From Halococcus qingdaonensis (GTDB lineage Archaea; Halobacteriota; Halobacteria; Halobacteriales; Halococcaceae), in assembly GCF_024508235.1 (NCBI RefSeq), contig NZ_CP101943.1, forward strand, positions 1,833,112-1,897,111: DNA of 64,000 bases. Direction: 5' to 3'. The translations under genes were made by a program, and so were the position numbers. Below are positions 54,046 through 62,849 of the stretch, piece after piece. The notes under the pieces are model-generated. The model had not been told where the DNA came from. It saw nothing but the letters and a program-made list of their open reading frames with translations, and did no database searches. Numbering within the stretch: the stretch's first letter is position 1; each line of letters starts with the position of its first letter.

Positions 54046-54057
54046 CCCATATATGGG
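54046..54057. promoter_or_regulatory. Perfect palindrome CCCATATATGGG next to the winged-helix promoter
   Basis: This 12-bp perfect palindrome lies 36-47 nt before the start of the 90-residue winged-helix gene, just upstream of its TATA-like box. This is where an autoregulator could bind. The 240-bp gap that follows, up to 54250, contains A/T-rich stretches (54080-54110) and the promoter of the next gene, and nothing else I can name. Confidence 0.55.
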
Positions 54058-54250
54058 AATGTATACTACTACCGCATGAATGAATACCTTTGCCCTTATA
54101 TTTCGTGGTGAGGCGCGCACCGCACGGCTAGAATACGGATGACGGTGAGCAGTTGGGACGTGCCACGGTCGGTTCGCTCGACGGTCGCCACTGACGGGCA
54201 GCGCGTCATATCCGTACGGTTTTATTCCTCGACCGAAAACCACGGGTAGC

Positions 54251-54964
54251 GTGAAGGGACAGGAGTGGTACCAGACCGTCGAGGTCGCCGAGGAGTACGA
54301 CACCAAGCGGTTCTCCGACGGCGGCCGGCTCATCGACGAGCGAGAGAAGGAGGCCGTGCTCTCGGCAGTCGGCCCCGTCGACGACAAACGCATCCTCGAA
54401 ATCGCCTGCGGAACGGGGCGATTCACGACGATGCTCGCCCAGCGCGGCGCTGATATCGTCGGCCTCGATATCTCGCCCGCGATGCTCCAGGAGGGTCGGA
54501 AAAAGGCGCGCGCGGCGGGCGTCGACGACCATCTGGAGTTCATGCGCGGCGACGCTGCCCGCCTTCCTTTCCCCGACGATCACTTCGAGACCGTCATCGC
54601 GATGCGGTTTTTCCATCTCGCGGATACGCCCGCCTCGTTTCTCGCCGAGCTACGCCGCGTAGCCCGCAAGCAGGTCGTCTTCGACACCTTCCGTCGGTTC
54701 AGCACCCGCAGCATCTACAACTGGCTGCTACCGATGGGCTCGCGGCTGTACGCCCGCGCTGAGATCGAGGAGCTTCTCGACGGGGCCGGACTCCAGCTGG
54801 CCGGCGAGGAACACGACTTCTTCTTCCCATATGGCCTCTATCGCCAGCTCCCCGACGCGATGGCCACCCGAGTGCGCGAACTCGACGACGTGATCATGGA
54901 CTCGCCGATCGGCGAGTACGTAGCGTCGGTGTCGTACTGGGACGCACGGTTGCAAGAGGAGTGA
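54251..54964 (+). CDS. Class I SAM-dependent methyltransferase
   Basis: The product has 237 residues with GTG start 54251, placed by TTTTATTC (54220-54227) 27 nt upstream, so the transcript is leaderless. The SAM motif is ILEIACGTGRFTTMLAQRGA, followed by IVGLDISPAMLQEGRKKARA. The UbiE-like middle FMRGDAARLPFPDDHFETVI fits a small-molecule or lipid methyltransferase. It precedes a GT2 glycosyltransferase by 162 bp. The substrate is unknown. Confidence 0.88.
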   Translation: MKGQEWYQTVEVAEEYDTKRFSDGGRLIDEREKEAVLSAVGPVDDKRILEIACGTGRFTTMLAQRGADIVGLDISPAMLQEGRKKARAAGVDDHLEFMRGDAARLPFPDDHFETVIAMRFFHLADTPASFLAELRRVARKQVVFDTFRRFSTRSIYNWLLPMGSRLYARAEIEELLDGAGLQLAGEEHDFFFPYGLYRQLPDAMATRVRELDDVIMDSPIGEYVASVSYWDARLQEE

Positions 54965-55126
54965 GAACCGGTCGCCGTGCTGTCGCCCGCTGGGGCGAGC
55001 TTTCGTCGGTAATGAACTGACTGACGCATCGTCCGCGAGCGACCGTTTCGTCGGTCGTCGGGAGGATCGGCAGCGGCTCGGCGATAAAGCGGTTGTTTTT
55101 ATGTCGAGCGGCGCTATTCGGTCGGT

Positions 55127-56113
55127 ATGCAGCTCTCGGTGGTCGTGCCGACCCTCAACGGCCGAACCCAACTCGCGGCGTGTCTCGACGCGCTCGCGAC
55201 GGTGGCCCCCGAGAGCGAGGTGGTCGTCGTCAACGGCCCCTCCGCGGACGGTACCACCGGCATGGTCGGCGAACGCGACGACGTCGACGTGCTCGTCGAG
55301 GTCGCCGACCGGAACCTGAACGTCGCGCGCAACGCCGGGATCGAACACACGGCCGGCGAGCACGTCGCGTTCGTCGGCTACGATCGGACCGTGGAGCCAG
55401 GCTGGAAGGACGCGCTCGCGGCGGGCTTCGACACCGATAGCCACGGCGACGGGCGTGCGCACGCCATCGTCGAAGGATATCCACCGCGGATGCGCCGGGA
55501 TGTGGGAGTCGTCACCGGGCCGGTACGATCGGCCGACGGGCCGACGACACCCGAGTCGCGGACCATTACCGGCCGCGAGGTGACGTATTTCGACGGCTCG
55601 AACGTCGCGTTCACCCGCGCGGCGCTCGAAGACGCTGACGGGTTCGACGAATATCTCCAGACGGGCGGTGCGCGCGATCTCGCTCACCGGCTCGCGGCCG
55701 TGGAGTACGACGTCCGCTGGGCGGGAGGGATGGCCGTCGGCGACGCGCTCGGCACCGAGACGGCCCCGTCGGCCCCGCGAGCGATCTCCGACGGCGGCCG
55801 GACCGAGCGCGACTGGTACTGGAAGTATCGCGCGCTCGCCTACCGCCTCGTCAAGAACTACGGGCTGCGGCCGACGACCGCGCGACGACTACTCTCGCAC
55901 GCGGGCCGGGACGCCCTCACCGGGCTCGAAAGCGTCGTGCGCGGCGAGGCGAGCCCGACGAACTGGGTCGGAAACGGGCGGGACGTGCTCACCGGGAGTC
56001 TGCGCGGCAACGGCTCCGGGCTGGCCGCGCGCTGGCGCTCGCGCGACCGCCGCAACCCGAACGGGCTCTCCGCGCGATCCGAGCGCGCGGTCGCGGTCCA
56101 CGACTGGCGCTGA
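55127..56113 (+). CDS. Family 2 glycosyltransferase
   Basis: The product has 328 residues. The GT-A fold start LSVVVPTLNGRTQLAACLDA and NLNVARNAGIEHTAGEHVAF are clear. The region DGSNVAFTRAALEDADGFDE matches the acceptor side of GT2 enzymes. There is no C-terminal membrane helix. The last 60 residues are Arg/Asn/Gly-rich. It likely transfers a sugar for surface glycans or lipids, though the donor is unknown. A TATA-like TTGTTTTTATG (about 55091) precedes it. Confidence 0.88.
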   Translation: MQLSVVVPTLNGRTQLAACLDALATVAPESEVVVVNGPSADGTTGMVGERDDVDVLVEVADRNLNVARNAGIEHTAGEHVAFVGYDRTVEPGWKDALAAGFDTDSHGDGRAHAIVEGYPPRMRRDVGVVTGPVRSADGPTTPESRTITGREVTYFDGSNVAFTRAALEDADGFDEYLQTGGARDLAHRLAAVEYDVRWAGGMAVGDALGTETAPSAPRAISDGGRTERDWYWKYRALAYRLVKNYGLRPTTARRLLSHAGRDALTGLESVVRGEASPTNWVGNGRDVLTGSLRGNGSGLAARWRSRDRRNPNGLSARSERAVAVHDWR

Positions 56114-56197
56114 CGGTAGTTGATAAGCGTTCGTTTCGGTGTTCGTGTGCCAGAGCCTGCCGTTCGCGTCCGGCGTTTCCGCGATCCCGAGTAGCAA

Positions 56198-56207
56198 TTT
56201 TTATATA
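56198..56207 (+). promoter_or_regulatory. TATA box of the thermosome gene
   Basis: TTTTTATATA lies 37-46 nt before ATG 56244. Transcription would begin near 56230, giving a leader of about 14 nt. It is the strongest TATA match seen in the window, fitting a highly expressed or stress-induced gene. Confidence 0.7.
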
Positions 56208-56243
56208 GAACCGCAAACGACCCATTGATGAGGATTTCAAATC

Positions 56244-57821
56244 ATGGCACAGCAACAGCGCATGGGTGGACAGCCGATGTTCATCCTCAGCGATGACAGC
56301 GAGCGAACACGCGGTGAGGACGCACAGAGCGCGAACATCGAGGGCGGCAAGGCCGTCTCGGAGTCCGTCCGGACGACGCTCGGCCCGAAAGGGATGGACA
56401 AGATGCTCGTCTCCGATTCGGGCGACGTCGTCATCACCAACGACGGCGCGACGATCCTCGGCGAGATGGATATCGAGCATCCCGCCGCGCAGATGATCGT
56501 CGAGGTCGCCGAGACACAGGAGGACGAAGTCGGCGACGGGACGACCACGGCGGCCGTGCTCACCGGCCAGCTGCTCGCCAAGGCCGAGAACCTCCTCGAC
56601 GACGACGTCCATCCGACGACGATCGTCGAGGGCTATCACGAGGCCGCGGAGCTGGCCCACGAGGCCGTCGACGAGCTCGTCGTCGACGAGACGGTCGACG
56701 ACGACGTCCTCCGCGGCGTCGCCGAGACCTCGATGACGGGCAAGGGCACCGGCGACGTCGGTGCCGAAGCGCTCGCGGAGACGGTCGTCGAGGGGATCCG
56801 ACAGGTCGAGAACGACGGCGTCGCACGCGAGGACATCACCGTCCGCACCCAGACGGGCGCGAGTTCGAGCGCGACGGAGCTCGTCGAGGGCGTCATCAGC
56901 GAGGAGGAGCCGGTTCGCGAGGACATGCCCGCGACCGTCGAGGACGCCTCGATCGCCGTGCTTGACGTCGAATTCGACATCCGCGAGTCGAACGTCGACG
57001 CCGAGTACGACGTCGGGAGCGTCGAGGAGCTCAACGCCGCCATCGACGCCGAAGAGAGCCAGTTCGAGCAGTACGCCGACGCGCTCGCCGATCTCGACGT
57101 CGACGTGGCGTTCGTCACCGAAAGCGTCGACGACCGCGCGGCCGCCCACCTCGCCGACGAGGGGATCCTGGTCTTCGAGAGCGTCGACGACGACGAGGCG
57201 AAGGCGATCACGCAGGCGACCGGCGCGAGCCGCGTCGGTGCCATCGACGACCTCGAAGCGGACGATCTGGGCAACGCCGAGCGCGTCAGCGTCGAGTCGT
57301 TCGCCGACGACGATCTCGTCTTCGTCGAGGGCGGTGCGGCCGCCGAATCCGTGACGGTGTTCGCCCGAGGCGGCACCGATCACGTCACCGACGAGCTCGA
57401 ACGCGCGCTCCACGACGGGCTCGACGTCGTGACCGCCGCACTCGATGCTGGCGGCGTCGTCCCCGGCGGCGGCGCGAGCGAGGTCGCCATCGCCGCGTAC
57501 ATCCGCGACCACGCGGCGAGCATCGAGGGGCGTCGCCAGCTCGCCGTCGAGGCGTTCGCCGACGCGACCGACGTGCTCCCGCGCACGCTCGCCGAGAACA
57601 CCGGCATGGACCCGATCGACGCGCTCGTCGAGCTGCGCAGTCGCCACGACAGCGAGGGCCGGGCCGGCATCATCAGCGAAAGTCAGACCGGCACCGTCAC
57701 CGATCCCGTCGAGGCCGGCGTCTTCGATCCCGTCGCCGTCAAACACGAGGCCATCGAGAGCGCGACCGAGGCCGCGACGATGATCGCCCGCATCGACGAC
57801 GTCATCTCCGCGGACAGCTAA
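56244..57821 (+). CDS. cct3: Thermosome (group II chaperonin) subunit, CCT3-like
   Basis: The product has 525 residues. The motifs [40 protein letters not shown] and [20 protein letters not shown] are those of archaeal chaperonins. The C terminus ends DDVISADS and lacks the Gly-Gly-Met tail of the main haloarchaeal subunits. Haloferax CCT3, about 524 residues, is the shorter subunit from memory, so this is probably its counterpart. It folds proteins in the cytoplasm and would work with prefoldin (pfdB, 0.7 kb). Confidence 0.93.
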   Translation: MAQQQRMGGQPMFILSDDSERTRGEDAQSANIEGGKAVSESVRTTLGPKGMDKMLVSDSGDVVITNDGATILGEMDIEHPAAQMIVEVAETQEDEVGDGTTTAAVLTGQLLAKAENLLDDDVHPTTIVEGYHEAAELAHEAVDELVVDETVDDDVLRGVAETSMTGKGTGDVGAEALAETVVEGIRQVENDGVAREDITVRTQTGASSSATELVEGVISEEEPVREDMPATVEDASIAVLDVEFDIRESNVDAEYDVGSVEELNAAIDAEESQFEQYADALADLDVDVAFVTESVDDRAAAHLADEGILVFESVDDDEAKAITQATGASRVGAIDDLEADDLGNAERVSVESFADDDLVFVEGGAAAESVTVFARGGTDHVTDELERALHDGLDVVTAALDAGGVVPGGGASEVAIAAYIRDHAASIEGRRQLAVEAFADATDVLPRTLAENTGMDPIDALVELRSRHDSEGRAGIISESQTGTVTDPVEAGVFDPVAVKHEAIESATEAATMIARIDDVISADS

Positions 57822-57883
57822 TCCGACCCACCGTTTTTTCGGCCCGAGCGACGACCAGCGCGTCGCACGTCCGTCGACGGTCC

Positions 57884-58492
57884 TCAGATCGTCGGGAGTC
57901 GCCAGTCGTATCGCAGCGCCAGCAGGCGAAGGCCGAGCACGACGATCGCACAGCCGAACGCTGCCCGACCGGACGCGACGCCCGCCCGCACGGCGAGCCA
58001 AAACGTGGCTCCGCCAAGCACTGCCGGCGTCGCGTAGAAATCCTCATGGAGCACGCTCGGCACCCGACCGAGCAGTAGATCGGCAATGCTGCCGCCGCCG
58101 ACGCCAGTGAGCGTCGCGAGAACGACGACGCCGAACGGCGAGAGCGCCGCTCGAACGCCGACGAGCGCGCCGGTGGCCGCGAACGCCGCGAGCCCGACGG
58201 CATCGGGGAGCTGGACCACCGCGTGGGTCCGGAGGCGACTGCCGAGCAGTCGTGCGAGCACGAGTGCGAGTGCGACGCCGGCGAGGGCGATGGCGACGTC
58301 GCCGGTCGTCCGCAGTGCGACCGGGACGCGGCCGACGAGCGTGTCGCGGAGAATGCCGCCGCCGAGCGCCGTGAGCATGCCGAGAACAGCGATGCCGAAC
58401 AGATCGAGATCGGCGTCGGCACCCTTGAGCGAGCCGGCGAGCGCGAACGCCACGAGGCCGATCGCGTTCATCGCGCCGAAGGCGTCGACCAT
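57884..58492 (-). CDS. TRIC / UPF0126 membrane protein
   Basis: The product has 202 residues with about six helices in two repeats. The glycine-rich repeat motifs GMLTALGGGILRDTLVGRVP and TLTGVGGGSIADLLLGRVPS are the UPF0126/TRIC signature. Prokaryotic TRIC proteins are trimeric cation channels; some bacterial relatives move glycine. It is the last gene of the nadM operon, overlapping the preceding stop by 1 nt. Confidence 0.92.
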   Translation of the reverse strand: MVDAFGAMNAIGLVAFALAGSLKGADADLDLFGIAVLGMLTALGGGILRDTLVGRVPVALRTTGDVAIALAGVALALVLARLLGSRLRTHAVVQLPDAVGLAAFAATGALVGVRAALSPFGVVVLATLTGVGGGSIADLLLGRVPSVLHEDFYATPAVLGGATFWLAVRAGVASGRAAFGCAIVVLGLRLLALRYDWRLPTI

Positions 58493-59256
58493 CAGACGTC
58501 CGTCAGCACGACCGGATCGCCCACCGCGACGTCGAACGCCCGCTCGCCACGGCCGCGGTTGACCGCGAGCTCGACGTTCTCGTGGCTCCCGACGGTGACG
58601 AGGCGCTCGCCCGACACGACGTGTGCGTACGACCGTTCGACCGGTGCCCGCTCGTCGTTGACGGTGATACTGTCACCGAAGGAGTCGTCGAGCACCTCTC
58701 CAGGGACGTTCGTGATGGCGTTGCCGAACCCGTCGACGACGAGCACTTCGCCCGCGATCGCGTCGTCGCGGTGTGTCGGTTCGGGAAAGGAGAGCTCCTC
58801 GATCCCGTCCGCCGGCGTGCAGCGATCGAGACTCTCGACACTGTCGATGCCCGCCTCGTGGACAGCGGCGGCTGCCGGCGCGAACACGTCCCGGCCATGG
58901 AACGTCGAGCTCTCGGCCTCGTCGTCGGCGATCACGAACGCCTCGATATCGTTGCCGTCGGCGAGTCGGCGAGCTGCGGGGACGAGAACGCCGTTGTCCG
59001 GCCCCACGAGGGCGTGGTCGCCCGCGCGCACGACGAGCGCCGCGCGGTCGGTACCGACGCCCGGATCGACCACGACGAGATGGACGGCGGGCGGGAAATA
59101 GGGGAGCAGTTCTCGCAGCCAGAACGCTGCCGTGCGGACGTCCTGCCTAGGGAACTCGTGGCTGACGTCGACCAGTCGGGCGTCGGTGTTCGAGAGGAGC
59201 ACGCCCTTCATCGCCGCCGGGTAGGGCGTACCGAAATCGGAGCTCAGCGTGAGCAT
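58492..59256 (-). CDS. SAM hydroxide adenosyltransferase (DUF62)
   Basis: The product has 254 residues. MLTLSSDFGTPYPAAMKGVL, VVDPGVGTDRAALVVRAGDH and DVFAPAAAAVH are the DUF62 motifs, with VDGFGNAITNVPGEVLDDSF in the C-terminal domain. Members hydrolyse S-adenosylmethionine to adenosine and methionine. It lies between nadM (1-nt gap) and the TRIC gene (1-nt overlap). Confidence 0.93.
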   Translation of the reverse strand: MLTLSSDFGTPYPAAMKGVLLSNTDARLVDVSHEFPRQDVRTAAFWLRELLPYFPPAVHLVVVDPGVGTDRAALVVRAGDHALVGPDNGVLVPAARRLADGNDIEAFVIADDEAESSTFHGRDVFAPAAAAVHEAGIDSVESLDRCTPADGIEELSFPEPTHRDDAIAGEVLVVDGFGNAITNVPGEVLDDSFGDSITVNDERAPVERSYAHVVSGERLVTVGSHENVELAVNRGRGERAFDVAVGDPVVLTDV

Positions 59257-59257
59257 G

Positions 59258-59812
59258 TTATTCGGGATCGGCGGTGTTCGAGCGGTGCGGACGGTTGTCG
59301 GCCGCGCCGTCGGTGTCGCTCACCCGCTGGAGGCGCTCGATGCCGTCGATCTCGGTGACGACGTCGACGACGGCGCTCGGGATGAGCGCCTCCCAGCCCT
59401 CGTCGTCGATCATGCGCTCGCGGATCTCGGTGCCTTCGAGCTTCTCGCGTTCGAACATCGGCGACTGACGCACCTCGACGCCCGCCTCCGAGAACAGCTG
59501 GACGACGAGCGGGTTGTTCGAGTAGGCGACGTCGAACGCCGGCGACATGCTGCGGACGTGGCTGACCCAGACCGCGTTGCGATCGAGATCCTCGATCGGC
59601 ACCGGGTAGATGACGAGATCGGCGTCTTCGAGCGACTTGGTGATCATCATGATGCGCTCGCCGGCGGTGAACGGGTTGTGGCGCGTGTGCGAGTCGTCGG
59701 CGCTGCCAATGCCGAGCACGAGTTCGTCGACCTCGTCGGCGATGCGTTCGACCATGTGGTGGTGACCGTCGTGATAGGGCTGGAAGCGACCGATGTAGAA
59801 CCCCCGCGTCAT
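59258..59812 (-). CDS. nadM: Nicotinamide-nucleotide adenylyltransferase NadM
   Basis: The product has 184 residues from ATG 59812. The nucleotidyltransferase motif GRFQPYHDGHHHMVERI is at 8-24, and the second ATP motif is EGTEIRERM. It makes NAD from NMN and ATP. A TATA-like TATATAAAA (59835-59843) lies about 27 nt upstream, so the transcript is leaderless; longer in-frame starts upstream of the TATA are rejected. It is divergent from lonB. Confidence 0.94.
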   Translation of the reverse strand: MTRGFYIGRFQPYHDGHHHMVERIADEVDELVLGIGSADDSHTRHNPFTAGERIMMITKSLEDADLVIYPVPIEDLDRNAVWVSHVRSMSPAFDVAYSNNPLVVQLFSEAGVEVRQSPMFEREKLEGTEIRERMIDDEGWEALIPSAVVDVVTEIDGIERLQRVSDTDGAADNRPHRSNTADPE

Positions 59813-59980
59813 ATCCACACTCCCGCCCCACACGTATATAAAACCGGCCGGTCGTCCGTGAACGGCGAATCGTGGCAGAAACGGACTCACAGGGGCGGTT
59901 TCGACAGCGTGTGCACGACGTTCGAGGGGAGAAAGTATATCAGTAAACGTGCCCTCGTTTCTACTGTTAGAGACAGTCAC
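59813..59980. promoter_or_regulatory. Divergent nadM/lonB promoter region
   Basis: The 168-bp gap contains TATATAAAA (59835-59843) for leftward nadM and AGTATAT (59934-59940) for rightward lonB. The latter is about 41-47 nt before ATG 59981, giving a lonB leader of roughly 15 nt. No other gene is seen. Confidence 0.6.
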
Positions 59981-62017
59981 ATGAGCAACGACACCGACAC
60001 CGACGACGCGTTCCCGACCGAGTCGGAGATCGACTCGGACTCGGAGTCGGGAGCCGAGACGACCGTGCCGTCAGGGGAGGAACTCGGCAGCGACGTCGAC
60101 GACGAGGCCATCATCGAGGGGCAAGAGGACGACCTACTCGGGGGGCTCGACATCGAATCGACCGCCGACATCGAGATCCCCGACCGACTCGTCGATCAGG
60201 TCATCGGGCAGGATCACGCCCGTGACGTCGTGATGAAGGCGGCCAAGCAGCGCCGCCACGTCATGATGATCGGGACGCCCGGGACGGGCAAGTCGATGCT
60301 GGCCAAAGCGATGAGCCAGCTCCTGCCCAAGGAGGACCTCCAAGACGTTCTGGTCTATCACAACCCCGACGATGGCAACGCGCCGAAGGTCCGAACCGTG
60401 CCGGGCGGAAAGGGCAAACAGATCATCGAGGCGCACAAGGAGGAGGCCCAGAAGCGCAACCAGATGCGCCAGTTCCTGATGTGGATCATCATCGCCATCG
60501 TGCTGGGCTACTCGCTGCTGATCGCCGGGCAGGTACTGCTCGGCATTCTCGCCGCCGGCGTCATCTACATCGCCTTCAAGTACAGCTCCCGCAGCACGGA
60601 CGCGATGATCCCGAACCTCCTGATCGACTCCTCGGACACCCAGACCGCCCCGTTCAAGGACGCGACGGGTGCCCACGCTGGCGCACTGCTCGGCGACGTC
60701 CGCCACGACCCGTTCCAGTCGGGCGGGATGGAGACGCCGAGCCACGACCGCGTCGAGTCGGGAGCGATCCACGAGGCCAACAAGGGCGTGCTGTTCCTCG
60801 ACGAGATCAACACGCTCGACGTGCGCTCCCAGCAGAAGCTGATGACGGCGATCCAGGAGGGTGAGTTCAGTATTACTGGTCAGTCCGAGCGCTCCTCGGG
60901 TGCGATGGTCCAGACCGAACCCGTCCCGACGGACTTCGTCATGGTCGCCGCCGGGAACCTCGACGCGATGGAGAACATGCATCCGGCACTGCGCTCGCGG
61001 ATCAAGGGCTACGGCTACGAGGTATACATGGACGACACCATCGAGGACGAGCCGGAGATGCGCCGCAAGTACGCCCGATTCGTCGCCCAAGAGGTCGACA
61101 AGGACGGGCGGCTCCCGCACTTCACGCGCGACGCCGTCGAGGAGATGATCCTCGAAGCCCAGCGCCGTGCGGGCCGGAAGGGACACCTCTCGCTCAAGAT
61201 GCGTGACCTCGGCGGGCTCGTCCGCGTGGCGGGCGACATCGCTCGGGCGGAGGAGGCCGAGTTCACCACCCGCGAGCACGTTCTCCAGGCGAAGAACCGC
61301 TCGCGCTCGATCGAACAGCAGCTCGCCGATACGTTCATCGAGCGCCGCAAGGACTACGAGATGACCGTCGCACAGGGCGACGTCGTTGGCCGCATCAACG
61401 GGCTCGCCGTGATGGGCGAGGACTCGGGGATCGTCCTCCCCGTGATGGCCGAGGTCACCCCCTCGCAGGGCCCCGGTGGCGTGATCGCCACCGGCCAGCT
61501 CAAGGAGATGGCCGAGGAGGCCGTCCAGAACGTGTCGGCGATCATCAAGAAGTTCTCCGACGAGAACATCTCGGAGAAGGACATCCACATCCAGTTCGTT
61601 CAAACCGGGCAGCAGGGCGTCGACGGCGACTCGGCCTCGATCACCGTGGCCGCCGCCGTCATCAGCGCGCTGGAGGACGTGCCGGTCGATCAGAACCTCG
61701 CAATGACCGGTTCGCTGTCGGTCCGGGGCGACGTGCTCCCGGTCGGCGGCGTGACCCACAAGATCGAGGCCGCAGCCAAGGCCGGTCTCGAACGGGTCAT
61801 CATCCCGGCGGCGAACGAACAGGACGTGATGATCGAGGACGAGTACAAGGATCAGATCGAGGTCGTCCCCGTCTCGCACATCAGCGAGGTGCTCGAAGTC
61901 GCCCTCGCCGGCGAGGGCGAGAAGGACGGGCTGGTCGACCGCCTGAAGTCGATCACCGGCCAGGCGCTCGACCGACAGGTCGGCCAGCAGGGCACCGGCA
62001 GCCCCAGCCCGCAGTAA
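59981..62017 (+). CDS. lonB: Membrane-anchored ATP-dependent protease LonB
   Basis: The product has 678 residues. The first 60 are acidic. The AAA domain has Walker A GTPGTGKS (98-105). Two transmembrane helices (about 165-207, FLMWIIIAIVLGYSLLIAGQ onwards) are inserted in it, as in archaeal LonB. The C-terminal protease domain has catalytic Ser551 in DGDSASITV and Lys594 in GVTHKIEAAAKAG. It degrades proteins at the membrane and in Haloferax is essential and affects carotenoid content (published). A CPBP protease gene follows after 1 nt. Confidence 0.97.
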   Translation: MSNDTDTDDAFPTESEIDSDSESGAETTVPSGEELGSDVDDEAIIEGQEDDLLGGLDIESTADIEIPDRLVDQVIGQDHARDVVMKAAKQRRHVMMIGTPGTGKSMLAKAMSQLLPKEDLQDVLVYHNPDDGNAPKVRTVPGGKGKQIIEAHKEEAQKRNQMRQFLMWIIIAIVLGYSLLIAGQVLLGILAAGVIYIAFKYSSRSTDAMIPNLLIDSSDTQTAPFKDATGAHAGALLGDVRHDPFQSGGMETPSHDRVESGAIHEANKGVLFLDEINTLDVRSQQKLMTAIQEGEFSITGQSERSSGAMVQTEPVPTDFVMVAAGNLDAMENMHPALRSRIKGYGYEVYMDDTIEDEPEMRRKYARFVAQEVDKDGRLPHFTRDAVEEMILEAQRRAGRKGHLSLKMRDLGGLVRVAGDIARAEEAEFTTREHVLQAKNRSRSIEQQLADTFIERRKDYEMTVAQGDVVGRINGLAVMGEDSGIVLPVMAEVTPSQGPGGVIATGQLKEMAEEAVQNVSAIIKKFSDENISEKDIHIQFVQTGQQGVDGDSASITVAAAVISALEDVPVDQNLAMTGSLSVRGDVLPVGGVTHKIEAAAKAGLERVIIPAANEQDVMIEDEYKDQIEVVPVSHISEVLEVALAGEGEKDGLVDRLKSITGQALDRQVGQQGTGSPSPQ

Positions 62018-62018
62018 C

Positions 62019-62849
62019 GTGGCCCGTTGGGCGGTCTTCGCGGGGCTGACCGCCCTCGTTCTCGTTTTGTTACTCGCGCTCGCGCGCGTTTCCCAGGTGG
62101 CGAGCCACGAGGCCGCCCCGACGAACGAAGCGCCAGCGAGTGTTTCCGAACACGCCGAGCCAGAAGATCATCCGGAGTCAGCACCCCACCAGGAAGCGGA
62201 GTCCCGTCCGGACGCCGAACAGCGTCCGGAAGCGGAGCGCCCGAAACGCGAACCACAGGAACCCGCATCGCTGTCGACGGGGCTACTGCTCGCGAACGTC
62301 GCGCTCTCGCAGGGACTCTTCCTCGTCGTTCTGCTCGGAAGCGCGTGGTACACGCGGATCCCGCTCGGGGCGCTCGGTGCGGCACCGGCGATCAACGGGT
62401 TCCAGGAACTCGCCGTCGGCGTCGCGCTCGGCGTCGGACTGTATCTCGCCAACGAGATCGGTTCGCGTGCGGCGAAGGCCGTCGGCATCGAGGTGCCCGA
62501 GCAGTTGCGTGAATCGCTCGCGCCCGATTCGACCGGTGGCTGGGTCGTGCTGCTCGGCGTCGTCCTGCCGACGATCGCCGTCTTCGAGGAGTTCCTCTTC
62601 CGGGCGGCGCTCGTCGGCGCGTTCTCGACGGGCTTTTCGCTCTCACCGTGGCTGCTGGCACTGCTCTCGTCGCTCGCGTTCGCGCTCGGCCACGGCGCGC
62701 AGGGTGTGCTCGGCATGGTCGTCACGGGGAGCCTCGGCTTCGTGCTCGCGGGTGCGTTCGTCGTGACCGGAAGCCTGCTCGTCGTGGTGGTCGCTCACTA
62801 CCTCATCAACGCGCTGGAGTTCGCCGTCAACGAAAGTTCGCTCGGATAG
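62019..62849 (+). CDS. CPBP family intramembrane metalloprotease
   Basis: The product has 276 residues with GTG start 62019, 1 nt after lonB. One N-terminal helix, a Glu/Pro-rich hydrophilic stretch (about 30-88), then several helices follow. The family motif EEFLFR is at the start of the ABI/CPBP domain, followed by ALGHGAQGVLGMV and HYLINALEF. CPBP proteins are CAAX-type proteases or membrane scaffolds; coupling to LonB suggests a shared membrane quality-control role, which is inference. Confidence 0.9.
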   Translation: MARWAVFAGLTALVLVLLLALARVSQVASHEAAPTNEAPASVSEHAEPEDHPESAPHQEAESRPDAEQRPEAERPKREPQEPASLSTGLLLANVALSQGLFLVVLLGSAWYTRIPLGALGAAPAINGFQELAVGVALGVGLYLANEIGSRAAKAVGIEVPEQLRESLAPDSTGGWVVLLGVVLPTIAVFEEFLFRAALVGAFSTGFSLSPWLLALLSSLAFALGHGAQGVLGMVVTGSLGFVLAGAFVVTGSLLVVVVAHYLINALEFAVNESSLG

